Origin: Mycobacterium sp. 852002-51163_SCH5372311
GTDB lineage: Bacteria > Actinomycetota > Actinomycetes > Mycobacteriales > Mycobacteriaceae
NCBI RefSeq assembly: GCF_001667115.1
Contig: NZ_LZIJ01000041.1
Coordinates: 1 to 63,286 of the forward strand
Direction: 5' to 3'
Length of the DNA: 63,286 nt
This document shows, in pieces, positions 1-8,596 of this stretch; the first letter of the stretch is position 1, and each line of letters opens with the position of its first letter. Made by a program: the position numbers and the translations under genes. The notes beneath the pieces were generated by a model. The model searched no databases and was not told where the DNA came from. It saw nothing but the letters and a program-made list of their open reading frames with translations.

Positions 1-26
1 CGCAATATCTGACGGGCAAGCCCCGG

Positions 27-1169
27 CTATTGATGCGTGGGCCCACCCGGTGCCGGACACAGCGTCACTTCGTGAGCTTTTATGCTGAACCACACCCGCT
101 CCCCCAGCGTCAATCGCAGTTCCGCAGCTGCATCGACGGTGATTTCGGCGGCCAGGCCGGGTGCGCCGCTGGGCTGCTCCTCGCCGCGCACCAAGACTGC
201 GGATCCGCGGGTGTCCAGTTCCGCGATGGTTACCTCCACGGTATTGCGAGGACTGCCGTGGGGCTTGTTCTGATACACCGCTACCGCGGTAGGCGGGAAC
301 ACCGCTATGGCGTTCTGCCCGGCAGCGAGCTCCCCGAACTCGCTGCCGGGCAACGGATTCGGGTTCCCATAGAGGTTGACGCCGGATCGGGCGTGCAGCG
401 AGCCGTCCGCGCCGATGGTTCCGTTTACCAGGTTGACACCGGCCACGCGGGCCCCGAAATGGCTGCGTGGCCTCGCGAGCACCTCGGCGACCGGGCCGAT
501 TTCGGCGATTTTGCCGGACTCGAGCACCAGCACTCGGTCGGCCAGTGTGAACACATCCAGCAAATCATGGGTGACCAGCACTACGGCGCAGCCGCTGCGG
601 CTGACGACGGTACGCAACACCGCTCGGATCGCCGCTGCCGCAGCGACGTCGAGGCCGGTCAGCGGCTCGTCGAGCAGCAGCACGTCGGGTTCGGCCGCCA
701 GCGCCCGCGCGATCGCGACGCGCTGAGCCTGACCGCCGGACAGCTGCCGCGGTTTGCGGTCGGCGAACTGCTCGGCATCCACCTCACGTAGCCAGTCCAG
801 GGCCTTCGACGCATTCGCCCGCGCGCGGCCCGACCCGAACATCCCGAACATGCCCTCGCGGCTGCGCGGCCCGAACGCCACGTTGGCGGCCACGCTCAGG
901 TGCGGGAACAGCAACGGCTTTTGCAGCAGCAGCCCAACCCGGCGGTCGTGTGTGGACACCTGCACGCCGGCCTCGGTGTCGGTCAGCACCCGATTCCCCA
1001 GGCGCACCAGACCCGCGTCGGGCCGAATCAGACCCGAAATCACATGCAGTGCGGTGGATTTGCCAGCGCCGTTGGGGCCGAGTACCGCGAGCACCTCGCC
1101 GGCGGACACCGAGAACGACACATCCAGCCGCCGCTCTGCGACGACCGCGCGAAGCTGCAACTCGCTCAT
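27..1169 (-). CDS. modC: Molybdate ABC transporter ATP-binding protein ModC
   Basis: ATPase subunit that powers molybdate import through ModB. The 380-residue protein has a Walker A motif GPNGAGKST at residues 31-39, the ABC signature LSGGQ at about 143-147 and Walker B VLLLDEP at about 163-169. A C-terminal extension of roughly 130 residues fits the TOBE/Mop molybdate-sensing domain of ModC proteins. It is the last gene of the minus-strand modA-modB-modC set, and its start lies 7 bases after the modB stop, so translation is probably coupled. Corresponds to Rv1859 by order and sequence. Confidence 0.95.
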   Translation of the reverse strand: MSELQLRAVVAERRLDVSFSVSAGEVLAVLGPNGAGKSTALHVISGLIRPDAGLVRLGNRVLTDTEAGVQVSTHDRRVGLLLQKPLLFPHLSVAANVAFGPRSREGMFGMFGSGRARANASKALDWLREVDAEQFADRKPRQLSGGQAQRVAIARALAAEPDVLLLDEPLTGLDVAAAAAIRAVLRTVVSRSGCAVVLVTHDLLDVFTLADRVLVLESGKIAEIGPVAEVLARPRSHFGARVAGVNLVNGTIGADGSLHARSGVNLYGNPNPLPGSEFGELAAGQNAIAVFPPTAVAVYQNKPHGSPRNTVEVTIAELDTRGSAVLVRGEEQPSGAPGLAAEITVDAAAELRLTLGERVWFSIKAHEVTLCPAPGGPTHQ

Positions 1170-1176
1170 AGCCCGG

Positions 1177-1971
1177 CTACCTCGCGTCGGTCCCGGTCAG
1201 CCGGCGAGTCCCCAGACCCAACACCACCAGCGCCGCCACCGCGACGAGCAGGATCGACAATGCCACCGCCGCATCCGCATCCGTCACCCGCTGCAGGTAG
1301 ATCTCCAACGGCAGGGTCCGAGTCACACCCTGGCGGGATCCGGCGAACGTGAGCGTCGCCCCGAACTCCCCCAGCGACCGGGCGAATGCCAGCACCGCCC
1401 CGGACGCCATGCCCGGAAGCAGCAGCGGCAGGGTGACCCGCCACCAGATCGTGCTGGGCCGCGCACCCAGGGTCGACGCCACCACCTCGTAGTCGGACCC
1501 GGCGGTGCGCGCGGCGCCCTCGAGGGAAATCACCAGAAACGGCAACGAGACGAACGTCTGCGCCAACACCACCGCAGTCGTGCTGAAGGCGATGCTGAAA
1601 CCGGCGGCCTCCAGGTACTGCCCGATCAGCCCGAGCCGGCCGAAGGCGTAGAGCAGCGCAATGCCGCCGACCACCGGTGGCAGCACCAGCGGCAGCAGGA
1701 TCAGCGGACGCAGCAGCCGCACCATCCGCGCGTCGCTGCGAGCAAGCACCAGCGCCATCGGCACCCCCAGCAGCACGCAGAGCAGGGTGCTTGCCGCGGC
1801 GGTCTTGAGGCTCAGGTACAGCGCTGCCGCGGATGACGTGCTGGTGATCAGCGCCCAAAAGTGCAGCCAGTCGACTTTGACGGCGATTGCCAGGAGCGGC
1901 AGCACCACGAACGCGGTCCCCGCGGCGGCGGGAATGTATACCCACCGGGGCAGGTCCGTCGGCCGGTGCAT
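1177..1971 (-). CDS. modB: Molybdate ABC transporter permease ModB
   Basis: Inner-membrane channel of the molybdate importer. The 264-residue protein has about five or six hydrophobic segments. It carries the permease EAA-type loop ([20 protein letters not shown]) that docks on the ATPase. The stop is 7 bases before modC, and the start lies 9 bases after the modA stop. Equivalent to Rv1858. Confidence 0.94.
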   Translation of the reverse strand: MHRPTDLPRWVYIPAAAGTAFVVLPLLAIAVKVDWLHFWALITSTSSAAALYLSLKTAAASTLLCVLLGVPMALVLARSDARMVRLLRPLILLPLVLPPVVGGIALLYAFGRLGLIGQYLEAAGFSIAFSTTAVVLAQTFVSLPFLVISLEGAARTAGSDYEVVASTLGARPSTIWWRVTLPLLLPGMASGAVLAFARSLGEFGATLTFAGSRQGVTRTLPLEIYLQRVTDADAAVALSILLVAVAALVVLGLGTRRLTGTDAR

Positions 1972-1980
1972 GGCGGATAC

Positions 1981-2745
1981 TCAGGGGTTGGCTTGCGGCT
2001 TCTGAAAGCCGAACTGGGCCAGCACTTTCTGGCCCGCCGGGGAGGTCACCAGCGTGACGAACTTCTGGGCCAAGGTGGGTTGAGGCGCCTTTTTGAGCAG
2101 CGCGATCGGATAGACGTTGACCGCCCCGGTGGCTTCGGGAAAGTTGACGGTCCCCACCTTGTTCGCGGCGCTCTGTGCGTCGGTGACATAGACCAGCCCG
2201 GCGTCGGCTTGCCCGGTGGTGACCTTGTTGAGGACGTCGGTCACGCTGAGTTCCTCGCTGACTGGGTTGAGGTGTACCCCGGTGGAGTCTTCGATGCGAT
2301 GGGTCGCCGACCCGCAGGGCACCGGCTGCTGGCAGATCACCACGCGCAGACCGGGCCTGGCCAGGTCAGCGAACGAGGTGACCCGCTGCGGGTTATCCGG
2401 TGCGGTGACGATGGCCAGGGTATTGGAGGCGAAGTTGCCCGGGTCGCCGGCCAGCAACCCGGCTTTGGCGACCGTCTCCATCTGCGCGGTGTCGGCCGAC
2501 GCGAAGACGTCGGCAGTCGCGCCCTGCGTCAGTCGGGTTGCCAGCTCCGAAGAGCCGGCAAAGTCGAATTCGACGCTGCTGCCGGGATTGTCGGTTTTGA
2601 ACTGCTGACCGATCTGGGTGAACGCCGGCTTCAGCGAAGCCGCCGCGAACACCACCACCGCGGACGGCGACTTCGGACCGCACGCGAGCAGGACGGACAT
2701 CAGTAGGACCGGCAACACTCTGGCCAGGACCCCGATCGGACGCAT
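1981..2745 (-). CDS. modA: Molybdate-binding lipoprotein ModA
   Basis: Extracytoplasmic solute-binding protein that captures molybdate and delivers it to ModBC. The 254-residue sequence starts with a lipoprotein signal ending in the lipobox LLAC (Cys22), so it should be lipid-anchored on the outer face of the membrane. The body is a standard type II periplasmic-binding fold with the ModA-like opening VVVFAAASLKPAFTQIGQQF. First gene of the mod operon; equivalent to Rv1857. I see no clear ModE-type operator upstream. Confidence 0.94.
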   Translation of the reverse strand: MRPIGVLARVLPVLLMSVLLACGPKSPSAVVVFAAASLKPAFTQIGQQFKTDNPGSSVEFDFAGSSELATRLTQGATADVFASADTAQMETVAKAGLLAGDPGNFASNTLAIVTAPDNPQRVTSFADLARPGLRVVICQQPVPCGSATHRIEDSTGVHLNPVSEELSVTDVLNKVTTGQADAGLVYVTDAQSAANKVGTVNFPEATGAVNVYPIALLKKAPQPTLAQKFVTLVTSPAGQKVLAQFGFQKPQANP

Positions 2746-3033
2746 CGGCCAAACCTATCTCGCTGGTATCTAGTGCCAGGAGCGCCCTGAAGGTCAGAAC
2801 CGAATAGTTATGCAATTCGCCCGCGCGTCGCGGGGGTGTGGAGTTTCGCCAAAGAGCTACTGTCCAGTAACATTGGCCGGAGTCGACGCCATAACACGCT
2901 GAGATTCCAGGCAATGCAGTTCCGAGACTTATGCGGTCGAGGCGGCTGAGCCGCCGTCGGAACTAGGTTCGCTGGAGCAAATGCGCTGGTGAACGGCCCA
3001 GGGTCTGGGTTCAACGTTGAACACGAGGAGGTC
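2746..3033. other. Divergent intergenic region modA / SDR-like gene
   Basis: About 290 bases between the modA start (minus) and the SDR-like start (plus). It must hold the promoters of both genes. An AT-richer patch near 2800-2820 could supply a -10 for modA. I found no recognisable operator, RNA or small ORF worth calling. Confidence 0.4.
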
Positions 3034-3711
3034 ATGGCAGTGGAGGTGCTGGTCACCGGAGGCGACACCGATCTGGGGCGAGTAGTAGCCGAAGGCTTCC
3101 GCGAGGACGGCCACAAGGTAACCCTGGTGGGCGCCCGCCGTGGCGATCTCGAGGTCGTCGCCAAGGAACTCGACGTGGACGCCATCGTCTGCGACACCAT
3201 GGACCCCAGCAGCCTCGCCGAGGTGCGCGGGCTGTTCCCTCATCACCTGGACACGATCGTCAACGTGCCGACGCCGCGCTGGGAAGCGGGCGATCCTCGC
3301 ACCTATTCGTTGGCCGACACCGCCAACGCATGGCGCAATGCCCTGGACGCGACGGTGCTTTCGGCGGTGCTGACGGTGCAGGCCGTGGGTGACCACCTGC
3401 GTTCGGGTGGGTCCATCATCAGCGTGGTGACGGAAAACCCGCCCCCGGGCAGCGTGGACGCCGCGATCAAGGCGACGCTGTCCAGTTGGGTTGCGGGGCA
3501 GGCGGAAGTTTTCGGTACCCGCGGGATCACGGTCAACGCAGTGGCATGCGGTCGCAGCGCGCAGCCCGGGTACGACGGCCTCTCGCACACACCGCCGTCC
3601 GTCGCGGCTGAGATCGCCCGGCTGGCGCGGTTCCTCACGACGTCGGCGGCTCGCCACATCACCGGCCAGACGCTGCATGTCAGTCACGGCGCGCTCGCTC
3701 AATTCGCCTGA
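3034..3711 (+). CDS. SDR-family protein lacking the catalytic tyrosine (Rv1856c-like)
   Basis: Rossmann-fold short-chain dehydrogenase-like protein of 225 residues. The start at 3034 is chosen because GAGGAG lies just upstream and the length then equals Rv1856c. The nucleotide-binding loop reads VTGGDTDLGR. Where classical SDRs have YxxxK the protein reads DAAIK: the Lys is present but the Tyr is Asp. The NAG-like element (VNAVACG) and the C-terminal TGQTLHVSHG are conserved. It may bind NAD(P) without classical SDR catalysis; substrate unknown. Divergent from modA. Confidence 0.85.
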   Translation: MAVEVLVTGGDTDLGRVVAEGFREDGHKVTLVGARRGDLEVVAKELDVDAIVCDTMDPSSLAEVRGLFPHHLDTIVNVPTPRWEAGDPRTYSLADTANAWRNALDATVLSAVLTVQAVGDHLRSGGSIISVVTENPPPGSVDAAIKATLSSWVAGQAEVFGTRGITVNAVACGRSAQPGYDGLSHTPPSVAAEIARLARFLTTSAARHITGQTLHVSHGALAQFA

Positions 3712-3762
3712 GCCGGGTCCGCCCCTGTCTTAAGCACCGGGCCGATCGCTACGGTTAACACC

Positions 3763-4671
3763 GTGGCGATCAAGCTTGGATTTCAAATTCCCAACTTTTC
3801 CTATGGCACTGGCGTAGAAAAGCTCTTCCCGACGGTCATCGCGCAGGCTCAAGAAGCCGAAAAAGCCGGCTACGACTCGCTTTTCGTGATGGACCACTTC
3901 TACCAGCTGCCCGTGCTGGGCCCTCCGGACGCGCCGATGCTCGAGGGTTACACCGCCTTGGCAGCGTTGGCGACCGCCACCGAACATCTGCAGTTAGGCA
4001 CGCTGGTCACCGGTAACACCTACCGCAACCCGGCGCTGCTGGCCAAGATCATCACCACTTTGGACGTGGTGAGCGCCGGGCGGGCGATCCTGGGCATCGG
4101 CGCCGGCTGGTACGAGCTCGAACACCGCCAGCTCGGCTTCGAATTCGGCACGTTCACCGACCGTTTCCAGCGACTCGAAGAGGCGCTGCAGATCCTGAAC
4201 CCGATGATCAAGGGCGAGCGGCCCACATTCTCGGGCAAGTGGTACCACACCGAATCGGCGACGGCCGAGCCGCGATACCGCGACCGCATCCCGATCATGA
4301 TCGGCGGCGGCGGCGAGAAGAAGACGTTTGCCATTGCCGCCCGATGCGCAGACCACCTCAATATCATCGCGGGGCTCGACGAGCTCCCACGCAAGGTAGA
4401 CGCGCTGAAGGCGCGCTGCGACGAGGTCGGCCGAGACCCGGCGACCATCGAGACCAGCCTGATGTTGACGGTGCTGCTCGACGGGAAATTCGATCCCGAG
4501 CGGGATAATCCGCGCATGGTGGCCGGCAGCCCGGCGCAGATCGCCGACCAGGTACAGGCGAAAATCCTGGGCGTCGGCGTCGGTGGAGTGATCGTGAACA
4601 TGCCGAACGGTCACGTGCCTGGTGTCATAACCACCGTTGCCGAGGCGCTGCGCCCGCTGTTCGGTGTGTAG
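3763..4671 (+). CDS. LLM-class F420-dependent oxidoreductase
   Basis: Luciferase-like monooxygenase fold (302 residues) of the type that in mycobacteria usually uses coenzyme F420. The N-terminus (KLGFQIPNFSYG), the central VSAGRAILGIGAGWYELEH and the IGGGGEKKT loop are typical of this class. Start is GTG. It lies 51 bases after the SDR-like gene and may share its transcript. Equivalent to Rv1855c; the substrate cannot be told from sequence. Confidence 0.88.
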   Translation: MAIKLGFQIPNFSYGTGVEKLFPTVIAQAQEAEKAGYDSLFVMDHFYQLPVLGPPDAPMLEGYTALAALATATEHLQLGTLVTGNTYRNPALLAKIITTLDVVSAGRAILGIGAGWYELEHRQLGFEFGTFTDRFQRLEEALQILNPMIKGERPTFSGKWYHTESATAEPRYRDRIPIMIGGGGEKKTFAIAARCADHLNIIAGLDELPRKVDALKARCDEVGRDPATIETSLMLTVLLDGKFDPERDNPRMVAGSPAQIADQVQAKILGVGVGGVIVNMPNGHVPGVITTVAEALRPLFGV

Positions 4672-4813
4672 TCCAGCACACTCGGCCGACGAGGATGTGG
4701 CTGATTACACAGGCTCGCGCCTGGGTATCTAGTCGCGGGCTTGACTACGCTTGCCTGCGGAGTAGCTAACTGCAAATCGAACGCCAATGCAGCCTCGTCA
4801 GGAGCAGCGGAAC

Positions 4814-6202
4814 ATGAGTCCCCAGCAAGAAGCCCCAGCTGCTCCCAAGCGTCGGCATCAGGTGGTGATCATCGGCTCGGGCTTCGGCGGACTCAACGCG
4901 GCAAAGAAACTCAAGCGCGCCGACGTCGACATCAAGCTGATCGCCCGCACCACCCACCACCTGTTCCAGCCGTTGTTGTACCAGGTGGCCACCGGGATCA
5001 TCTCCGAGGGGGAAATCGCCCCGCCCACCCGTGTCGTCCTGCGCAAGCAACGCAACGCGCAGGTGCTGCTGGGCAACGTAACCCACATCGATCTGGCCAA
5101 TCAGCGCGTCATCTCGGAGTTGCTCGGGCACACCTACGAAACTCCCTATGACACGCTGATCGTCGCCGCCGGTGCCGGCCAGTCCTACTTCGGCAACGAC
5201 CATTTCGCCGAATTCGCGCCCGGCATGAAATCGATCGACGACGCCCTGGAGCTGCGCGGGCGCATTCTGAGCGCCTTCGAACAGGCCGAACGGTCAAACG
5301 ATCCGGAACGACGCAAGAAGCTGTTGACCTTCACCGTCGTCGGCGCCGGCCCGACCGGTGTGGAAATGGCCGGGCAGATAGCCGAATTGGCCGAACACAC
5401 TTTGAAGGGCGCGTTCCGGCACATCGACTCCACCAAGGCCCGGGTGATCCTGCTGGACGCCGCTCCGGCGGTGTTGCCGCCGATGGGTGAGAAGCTGGGT
5501 CAGCGGGCGGCCGCGCGGCTGGAGAAGATGGGCGTGGAGATCCAGCTGGGCGCGATGGTGACCGACGTGGACCGCAACGGCATCACCGTCAGGGATTCCG
5601 ACGGCACCGAGCGACGCATCGAGTCGGCCTGCAAGGTCTGGTCCGCAGGAGTCCAGGCGAGCCGGCTGGGACGGGACCTCGCCGAGCAGTCGCCCGTAGA
5701 ACTCGACCGCGCCGGACGGGTTCAGGTGCTGCCCGACCTGTCCATCCCCGGTTACCCCAACGTCTTCGTCATCGGGGACATGGCCGCGGTGGAAGGCGTG
5801 CCCGGGGTTGCGCAGGGTGCCATCCAGGGTGCCAAGTACGTTGCGACGACCATCAAGGCCGAGCTCGCCGGCGCCGACCCTACCCAGCGGGAGCCCTTCC
5901 AGTACTTCGACAAGGGTTCGATGGCCACCGTGTCGCGCTTCTCTGCTGTGGCCAAAATTGGCCCGCTCGAGTTCAGCGGCTTCATTGCCTGGCTGATCTG
6001 GCTGGTCCTGCACCTGGTGTACCTGATCGGATTCAAGACCAAGATCACGACGCTGCTGTCCTGGACGGTGACCTTCCTGAGCACTCGTCGCGGTCAGCTG
6101 ACCATCACCGACCAGCAGGCTTTCGCCCGAACGCGCCTCGAACAGCTGGCCGAGCTGGCCGCCGAGGCACAAGACGCGGCGACCGCCAGAGTGGCCAGCT
6201 GA
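4814..6202 (+). CDS. ndh: Type II NADH dehydrogenase (non-proton-pumping)
   Basis: NDH-2 oxidises NADH and reduces menaquinone at the inner face of the membrane without pumping protons. The 462-residue product has an FAD dinucleotide motif (VVIIGSGFGG) near the N-terminus and a second nucleotide motif (VVGAGPTGVEMAG) mid-protein for NADH. A hydrophobic C-terminal segment (FIAWLIWLVLHLVYLIG) serves membrane anchoring. The start at 4814 (MSPQQE) is preferred because AGGAG sits 9 bases upstream and it matches the M. tuberculosis protein; an in-frame ATG lies 27 bases earlier. Convergent with the thioesterase, only 3 bases apart. Confidence 0.96.
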   Translation: MSPQQEAPAAPKRRHQVVIIGSGFGGLNAAKKLKRADVDIKLIARTTHHLFQPLLYQVATGIISEGEIAPPTRVVLRKQRNAQVLLGNVTHIDLANQRVISELLGHTYETPYDTLIVAAGAGQSYFGNDHFAEFAPGMKSIDDALELRGRILSAFEQAERSNDPERRKKLLTFTVVGAGPTGVEMAGQIAELAEHTLKGAFRHIDSTKARVILLDAAPAVLPPMGEKLGQRAAARLEKMGVEIQLGAMVTDVDRNGITVRDSDGTERRIESACKVWSAGVQASRLGRDLAEQSPVELDRAGRVQVLPDLSIPGYPNVFVIGDMAAVEGVPGVAQGAIQGAKYVATTIKAELAGADPTQREPFQYFDKGSMATVSRFSAVAKIGPLEFSGFIAWLIWLVLHLVYLIGFKTKITTLLSWTVTFLSTRRGQLTITDQQAFARTRLEQLAELAAEAQDAATARVAS

Positions 6203-6205
6203 CCG

Positions 6206-6631
6206 TCAGCGTGCCTCAAGGTTCTGCAGCCGCACCTGCCCGCGGGCGACCGTACGGTCGCCGGCGTCGGTGATGGTGACCAGCCAGAGTTGTTGCCTAC
6301 GACCGCGATGGATCGGTTCGGCCGCGCCGTACACCGTGCCCGAGCCGATGGAGCGCAAGAAGTCCGTGTTGTTGTTGACGCCCACCACGTTTCCGCCGTT
6401 GCCGCTTCCGGGCGAATTCAGCCAGGTGTAGGCGGCCACGCTGGCCATGCTCTCGATCATCGAGCAGTAAACGCCGCCGTGCACCAGCCCCATTGGCTGC
6501 AGCAGTTTGGGTGTGACCTCGAGCTCCGCGCGGGCGCCGTCGGGGGTGAGTTCGGTGAACCGCAGCCCCAGCTCGGAATCGAAAGGCGCGGTGAAATTCT
6601 CCGGAAGGGTCACGTCCGACGACACGTTCAT
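6206..6631 (-). CDS. PaaI-type hotdog thioesterase (Rv1847-like)
   Basis: Small acyl-CoA thioesterase of the PaaI/YdiI hotdog family, 141 residues. The motif LVHGGVYCSMIESMAS is the family's substrate-binding helix with its catalytic acidic residue. The physiological acyl-CoA is unknown. In M. tuberculosis the urease operon separates this gene from ndh; here the two stop codons are 3 bases apart. The long 5' region holds an iron box and an sRNA-like stretch, so iron-dependent expression is likely, as reported for Rv1847. Confidence 0.88.
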   Translation of the reverse strand: MNVSSDVTLPENFTAPFDSELGLRFTELTPDGARAELEVTPKLLQPMGLVHGGVYCSMIESMASVAAYTWLNSPGSGNGGNVVGVNNNTDFLRSIGSGTVYGAAEPIHRGRRQQLWLVTITDAGDRTVARGQVRLQNLEAR

Positions 6632-6704
6632 GTGTCTACACCATCGGCTGATCCATGTTCGTCGGGGCCGATTCCCGGCTCAGAAACAGGCCCGGAACAG
6701 GCCC

Positions 6705-6811
6705 GGAAAACAGGCAGGCCCCGTGCAACCCAGGCACGGGGCCCGCCGATCGAGTAGACCGGGGGTCGCTGCAGCCCTCAGGACTCTGCCGCGGTCATTG
6801 TTCGCTCGACG
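6705..6811 (-). ncRNA. Candidate iron-responsive sRNA (MrsI-like)
   Basis: On the minus strand, a -10-like TATTCT (6824-6819) inside an iron box is followed by about 100 nt without a convincing ORF. The stretch ends in a strong intrinsic-terminator-like hairpin: arms 6734-6747 and 6713-6726, 7-nt loop, 14 pairs including one G-U, then a U-rich tail opposite the As at 6707-6710. M. tuberculosis encodes the iron-sparing sRNA MrsI (ncRv11846) at this blaI/Rv1847 position on the equivalent strand. Identity is inferred from position, iron box and terminator; the ends are approximate. Confidence 0.6.
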
Positions 6812-6820
6812 GGATTTAGA

Positions 6821-6839
6821 ATAGGCAAGGCTGCCCTAA
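6821..6839. promoter_or_regulatory. IdeR iron box
   Basis: ATAGGCAAGGCTGCCCTAA matches the 19-bp IdeR/DtxR consensus TTAGGTTAGGCTAACCTAA at 14 positions. It overlaps the probable -10 of the minus-strand sRNA, which suits repression by iron-loaded IdeR. The thioesterase and blaI flank it. Confidence 0.65.
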
Positions 6840-7071
6840 TTTCGCAAGTGTTTGGACAGACCCGATTGCACGCCTCTCGGGCCCGCGAAACTCGACCGGT
6901 CCCGGTGTTACCAGGGTCACACCAGCATCCGTAAACCCGGTCTACCAGTGCGTCGTGCTCAGCTTCGGGCCTCGCGCAACCGGCCTGTCCGCGGCACAGG
7001 CCACTTCGCATACGACAACCGGTAGTAAGCGGGAGTAGTCTTATTGGACGTCTGATGGAGATGAACGAACT

Positions 7072-7515
7072 ATGGCCAAGCTGACTCGGCTGGGTGATCT
7101 GGAACGAACGGTGATGGACCATTTGTGGTCCACCCCGGAACCCCAAACCGTTCGCCAAGTCCACGAGGCGTTGTCCGTGCGGCGTGACCTCGCGTACACC
7201 ACCGTGATGACGGTGCTGCAACGGTTGGCCAAGAAGAATCTGGTCTCTCAGATACGCGACGACCGGGCGCACAGATACGCACCCGTGCACGGCCGCGACG
7301 AGCTGGTCGCCGGGCTGATGGTCGATGCGCTGGCCCAGGCCGAGGACTCCGGAGACAGGCAAGCCGCGCTGGTGCACTTCGTCGAACGGGTCGGAGCCGA
7401 TGAGGCCGACGCGCTTCGTCGAGCGCTCGCGGAGCTCGAAGCAAATCAACGCACTACGCCGTCTGGGCCGTCTGGATCATCTGAGCCAGCTACTGGCGTT
7501 ACGGCGGAGGACTGA
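7072..7515 (+). CDS. blaI: BlaI/MecI-family transcriptional repressor
   Basis: Winged-helix repressor (147 residues) of the BlaI/MecI/CopY family. In M. tuberculosis the orthologue Rv1846c controls the beta-lactamase gene and respiratory genes. The N-terminal winged helix spans about residues 1-75 (GDLERTVMDHLWS, then LAYTTVMTVLQRLAKK) and the C-terminal part serves dimerisation. GGAG lies 11 bases before the ATG. Upstream, GTAGTA (7022-7027) and GTAGTC (7035-7040) might be part of an autoregulatory site, but I do not see a clean palindrome. Followed after 14 bases by the M56 peptidase gene. Confidence 0.92.
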   Translation: MAKLTRLGDLERTVMDHLWSTPEPQTVRQVHEALSVRRDLAYTTVMTVLQRLAKKNLVSQIRDDRAHRYAPVHGRDELVAGLMVDALAQAEDSGDRQAALVHFVERVGADEADALRRALAELEANQRTTPSGPSGSSEPATGVTAED

Positions 7516-7529
7516 GGGAGACTGGCAGC

Positions 7530-8480
7530 GTGTCAGCGCTGGCCTTCACCATCCTTGCGGTGCTGCTGGTCGGTCCGATACCGGCCCTGGTAGCCCGCTC
7601 CAAGTGGCCGCTGCGCGCTCCGCGCGCCGCGATGGTGTTGTGGCAGGCCATCGCCCTGGCAGCGGTGCTTTCGGCATTCAGCGCCGGCATCGCGATCGCC
7701 ACCCGACTGCTGATGCCCGGTCCCGACGGGAGGCCGACGGCCGGCATCCTGGACGCGGAGGGCCGGCTGGGCTGGCCGCTGTGGGCCGCATACATCGCCG
7801 TTTTCGCGCTGACCGTGCTGGTCGGTGCGCGATTGATGGTCGCCGTGGTCCGCGTGGCCATCGCCACTCGACGGCGGCGGGCCCACCACCGCATGGTGGT
7901 GGACCTCGTCGGAGTCGGACACGATGCGGCCCTGCCCCAGCCCTGCACACGCACTCGTGACCTGCGCGTCCTGGACATCTCACAACCGCTCGCCTACTGT
8001 CTGCCGGGCGTGCGCAGCCGGGTCGTAGTCACCGAAGGCGCACTGAACACGCTCAACAACGCGGAAGTGTCGGCCATCCTCACCCACGAGCGCGCCCACC
8101 TGCGCGCGCGCCACGACCTGGTCCTGGAGGCGTTCACCGCGGTGCACGCCGCATTCCCGCGGCTGGTGCGCAGCTCGACTGCGCTCGACTCGGTGCGACT
8201 GCTGGTCGAGTTGCTGGCCGACGATGCCGCGGTGCGCGCCGCGGGGCGCGCACCCCTGGCCAGGGCGCTGGTCGCGTGCGCGTCGGGCCGTGCGCCGTCT
8301 GGCGCGCTGGCCGCCGGTGGACCCAGCACCGTCCTGCGGGTGCGCCGGCTCTCCGGACGCGGCAACAGCCTGGCGCTGTCAGCCGCCGCATACCTGGCCG
8401 CGGCGGCCGTCCTGGTCGTGCCGACGGTCGCGTTGGCGGTGCCGTGGCTGACGGAAGTGCAGCGCCTGTTCGCCGCCTAA
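7530..8480 (+). CDS. BlaR1/M56-family membrane metalloprotease
   Basis: Membrane protease that in beta-lactam sensing systems cleaves the BlaI repressor. The 316-residue protein has about four transmembrane segments and a zinc motif HERAH (HExxH) in ILTHERAHLRARHD, with a downstream acidic stretch ELLADDAA that can supply the third ligand. It lacks the penicillin-binding sensor domain of staphylococcal BlaR1, so any beta-lactam sensing must be indirect. Start is GTG at 7530, 14 bases after blaI. Equivalent to Rv1845c. Confidence 0.9.
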   Translation: MSALAFTILAVLLVGPIPALVARSKWPLRAPRAAMVLWQAIALAAVLSAFSAGIAIATRLLMPGPDGRPTAGILDAEGRLGWPLWAAYIAVFALTVLVGARLMVAVVRVAIATRRRRAHHRMVVDLVGVGHDAALPQPCTRTRDLRVLDISQPLAYCLPGVRSRVVVTEGALNTLNNAEVSAILTHERAHLRARHDLVLEAFTAVHAAFPRLVRSSTALDSVRLLVELLADDAAVRAAGRAPLARALVACASGRAPSGALAAGGPSTVLRVRRLSGRGNSLALSAAAYLAAAAVLVVPTVALAVPWLTEVQRLFAA

Positions 8481-8596
8481 GACCTCGGCCTAAGCGAAAC
8501 ACTCTGCAACGTCAGCACTTCGCTGTGTCACAGTTGTCGGACTAGTGTTCGCCAGAAAGCTCGAGCCGAATTTCTGCGACCGGAGAGGCCACTCAA

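Noticed and set aside
6840..7071. BlaI operator upstream of blaI
   Set aside because: Two GTAGT-type bits are present but no clean inverted repeat, so it was not called as a site.
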